Positions 6,251-6,547 of a stretch of DNA of 6,547 bases are shown here, piece after piece. Source of the DNA: Gammaproteobacteria bacterium. Its GTDB lineage: Bacteria > Pseudomonadota > Gammaproteobacteria > SZUA-229. The translations under genes and the position numbers were made by a program. Under the pieces are notes generated by a model, which worked only from the letters and a program-made list of their open reading frames with translations, was not told the DNA's origin and searched no databases. The DNA is taken from NCBI GenBank assembly GCA_016764035.1, contig JAESSQ010000281.1, positions 1 to 6,547 on the forward strand. The letters are read 5' to 3'. How positions within the stretch are numbered: the first letter of the stretch is position 1; each line of letters begins with the position of its first letter.

Positions 6251-6256
6251 CCTCTT
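6251..6256 (-). promoter_or_regulatory. Ribosome binding site deciding the antitoxin start
   Basis: AAGAGG on the minus strand ends 5 nt before the ATG at 6245 and overlaps the alternative GTG at 6251, so the ATG is the likely start. Confidence 0.65.
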
Positions 6257-6262
6257 AATAAT

Positions 6263-6296
6263 CCCCAATATGGGTACTATAGTCCCCTTTATGGGG
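6263..6296 (-). promoter_or_regulatory. Tandem operator-like repeats in the antitoxin promoter
   Basis: Two 13-bp units, CCCCAATATGGGT (6263-6275) and CCCCTTTATGGGG (6284-6296) on the plus strand, lie in direct orientation with a 21-bp period, two turns of the helix. Each is itself an inverted repeat of C and G tracts around a 5-bp AT core. The first covers the predicted start site, the second fills the -10/-35 spacer, and the perfect palindrome ACTATAGT (6276-6283) lies between them. Binding by the winged-helix antitoxin is inferred from position. Confidence 0.6.
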
Positions 6297-6304
6297 CTTA
6301 TCAA
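6276..6304 (-). promoter_or_regulatory. Sigma-70 promoter of the toxin-antitoxin operon
   Basis: On the minus strand TTGATA (6304-6299) and TATAGT (6281-6276) are separated by exactly 17 bp, each matching five of six consensus positions. The start would fall near 6269, giving a short leader of about 24 nt. This is the best promoter in the window. Confidence 0.7.
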
Positions 6305-6357
6305 GCAATGTTTCAGAACGAAACTTTAAAGTAAGGCCAAACAGTGTCTGTCGATGT

Positions 6358-6547
6358 TTATAAAGGGTGAATTAACTTTCCACCCTCTTCTCTCGAATTA
6401 TTCACCCGCTTATCAACTTTATTAATGTTGAAATCTGTCAGACAACTATCCAGCAGAATTGATATATCATCATTGCCCTGTAACCATTGCCCTGCAAGTT
6501 CAACATTAAGCAACACCGGCATACGACTATGTAGATCCTGTAGCTTA
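6358..6547 (-). CDS. SRAP-domain protein (YedK/HMCES family), C-terminal 62 residues
   Basis: Only the 3' end lies in the window; the 5' part is beyond the right edge. SRAP proteins crosslink covalently to abasic sites in single-stranded DNA through Cys2, protecting them during replication. The fragment aligns with the E. coli YedK C-terminus: LQDLHSRMPVLL corresponds to VDIHDRRPLVL, with the conserved active-site histidine at fragment residue 6 (6529-6531), and the end RVNNSREEGGKLIHPL corresponds to VKNQGAELIQPV. The segment usually read as HPVS before VNN is NKVD here. The stop is 112 nt before the antitoxin start. No clear terminator follows it, so some read-through into the toxin-antitoxin operon is possible. 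Confidence 0.82.
   Translation of the reverse strand, partial: KLQDLHSRMPVLLNVELAGQWLQGNDDISILLDSCLTDFNINKVDKRVNNSREEGGKLIHPL

Noticed and set aside
6310..6324. Hairpin GTTTC-AGAAC-GAAAC as a terminator for the SRAP gene
   Set aside because: The stem is perfect but short and no T-run follows on the minus strand, so it does not fit an intrinsic terminator.
1..6547. CRISPR array, tRNA, rRNA, insertion sequence or prophage elements
   Set aside because: No regularly spaced repeats, cloverleaf or rRNA sequence, transposase frame or terminal inverted repeats were seen on either strand.

Overview
The window looks like chromosome of a gammaproteobacterium with an AT-leaning genome. The evidence is a TrmH very close to the enterobacterial enzyme, a YbbN/CnoX-type thioredoxin-TPR protein, a YcgR-type PilZ protein, and a two-component sodium/solute symporter of the kind found in Vibrio and many marine gammaproteobacteria. 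I cannot place it to genus. Most of the window is conserved housekeeping sequence. The accessory part is a HepT/MNT toxin-antitoxin pair at about 5300-6310.

Left part, minus strand (1-1993): a small DUF4212 membrane subunit is followed 3 nt later by a large sodium:solute symporter subunit that runs off the left edge. The two are almost certainly translated as a pair. A divergent AT-rich intergenic region (1994-2252) follows, with candidate promoters both ways and a Fur-box-like element.

Middle, plus strand (2253-4181): a YcgR-like c-di-GMP receptor with a likely terminator, a previously easy-to-miss 54-residue lipoprotein (3246-3410) behind a palindromic element, and trmH, which 2'-O-methylates G18 of tRNA. 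trmH converges on cnoX, with 147 nt between them.

Right part, minus strand (4329-6547): read in the direction of transcription, the order is the 3' end of an SRAP (YedK/HMCES) DNA-protein crosslink gene cut by the right edge, a winged-helix/nucleotidyltransferase antitoxin, a HepT ribonuclease toxin overlapping it by 11 nt, and cnoX with its own perfect TATAAT -10 box. The antitoxin gene has a strong sigma-70-type promoter (TTGATA-17-TATAGT) in which two 13-bp inverted-repeat units sit in direct orientation exactly 21 bp apart, one in the spacer and one over the start site. This is the clearest unexplained regulatory structure in the window and suggests autorepression by the fused winged-helix domain.

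Other points worth a second look are the CxxS active site plus an extra CxxC pair in CnoX, an EF-hand-like loop inside the symporter, and a 13-bp direct repeat linking the cnoX start codon region to the hepT 3' flank.
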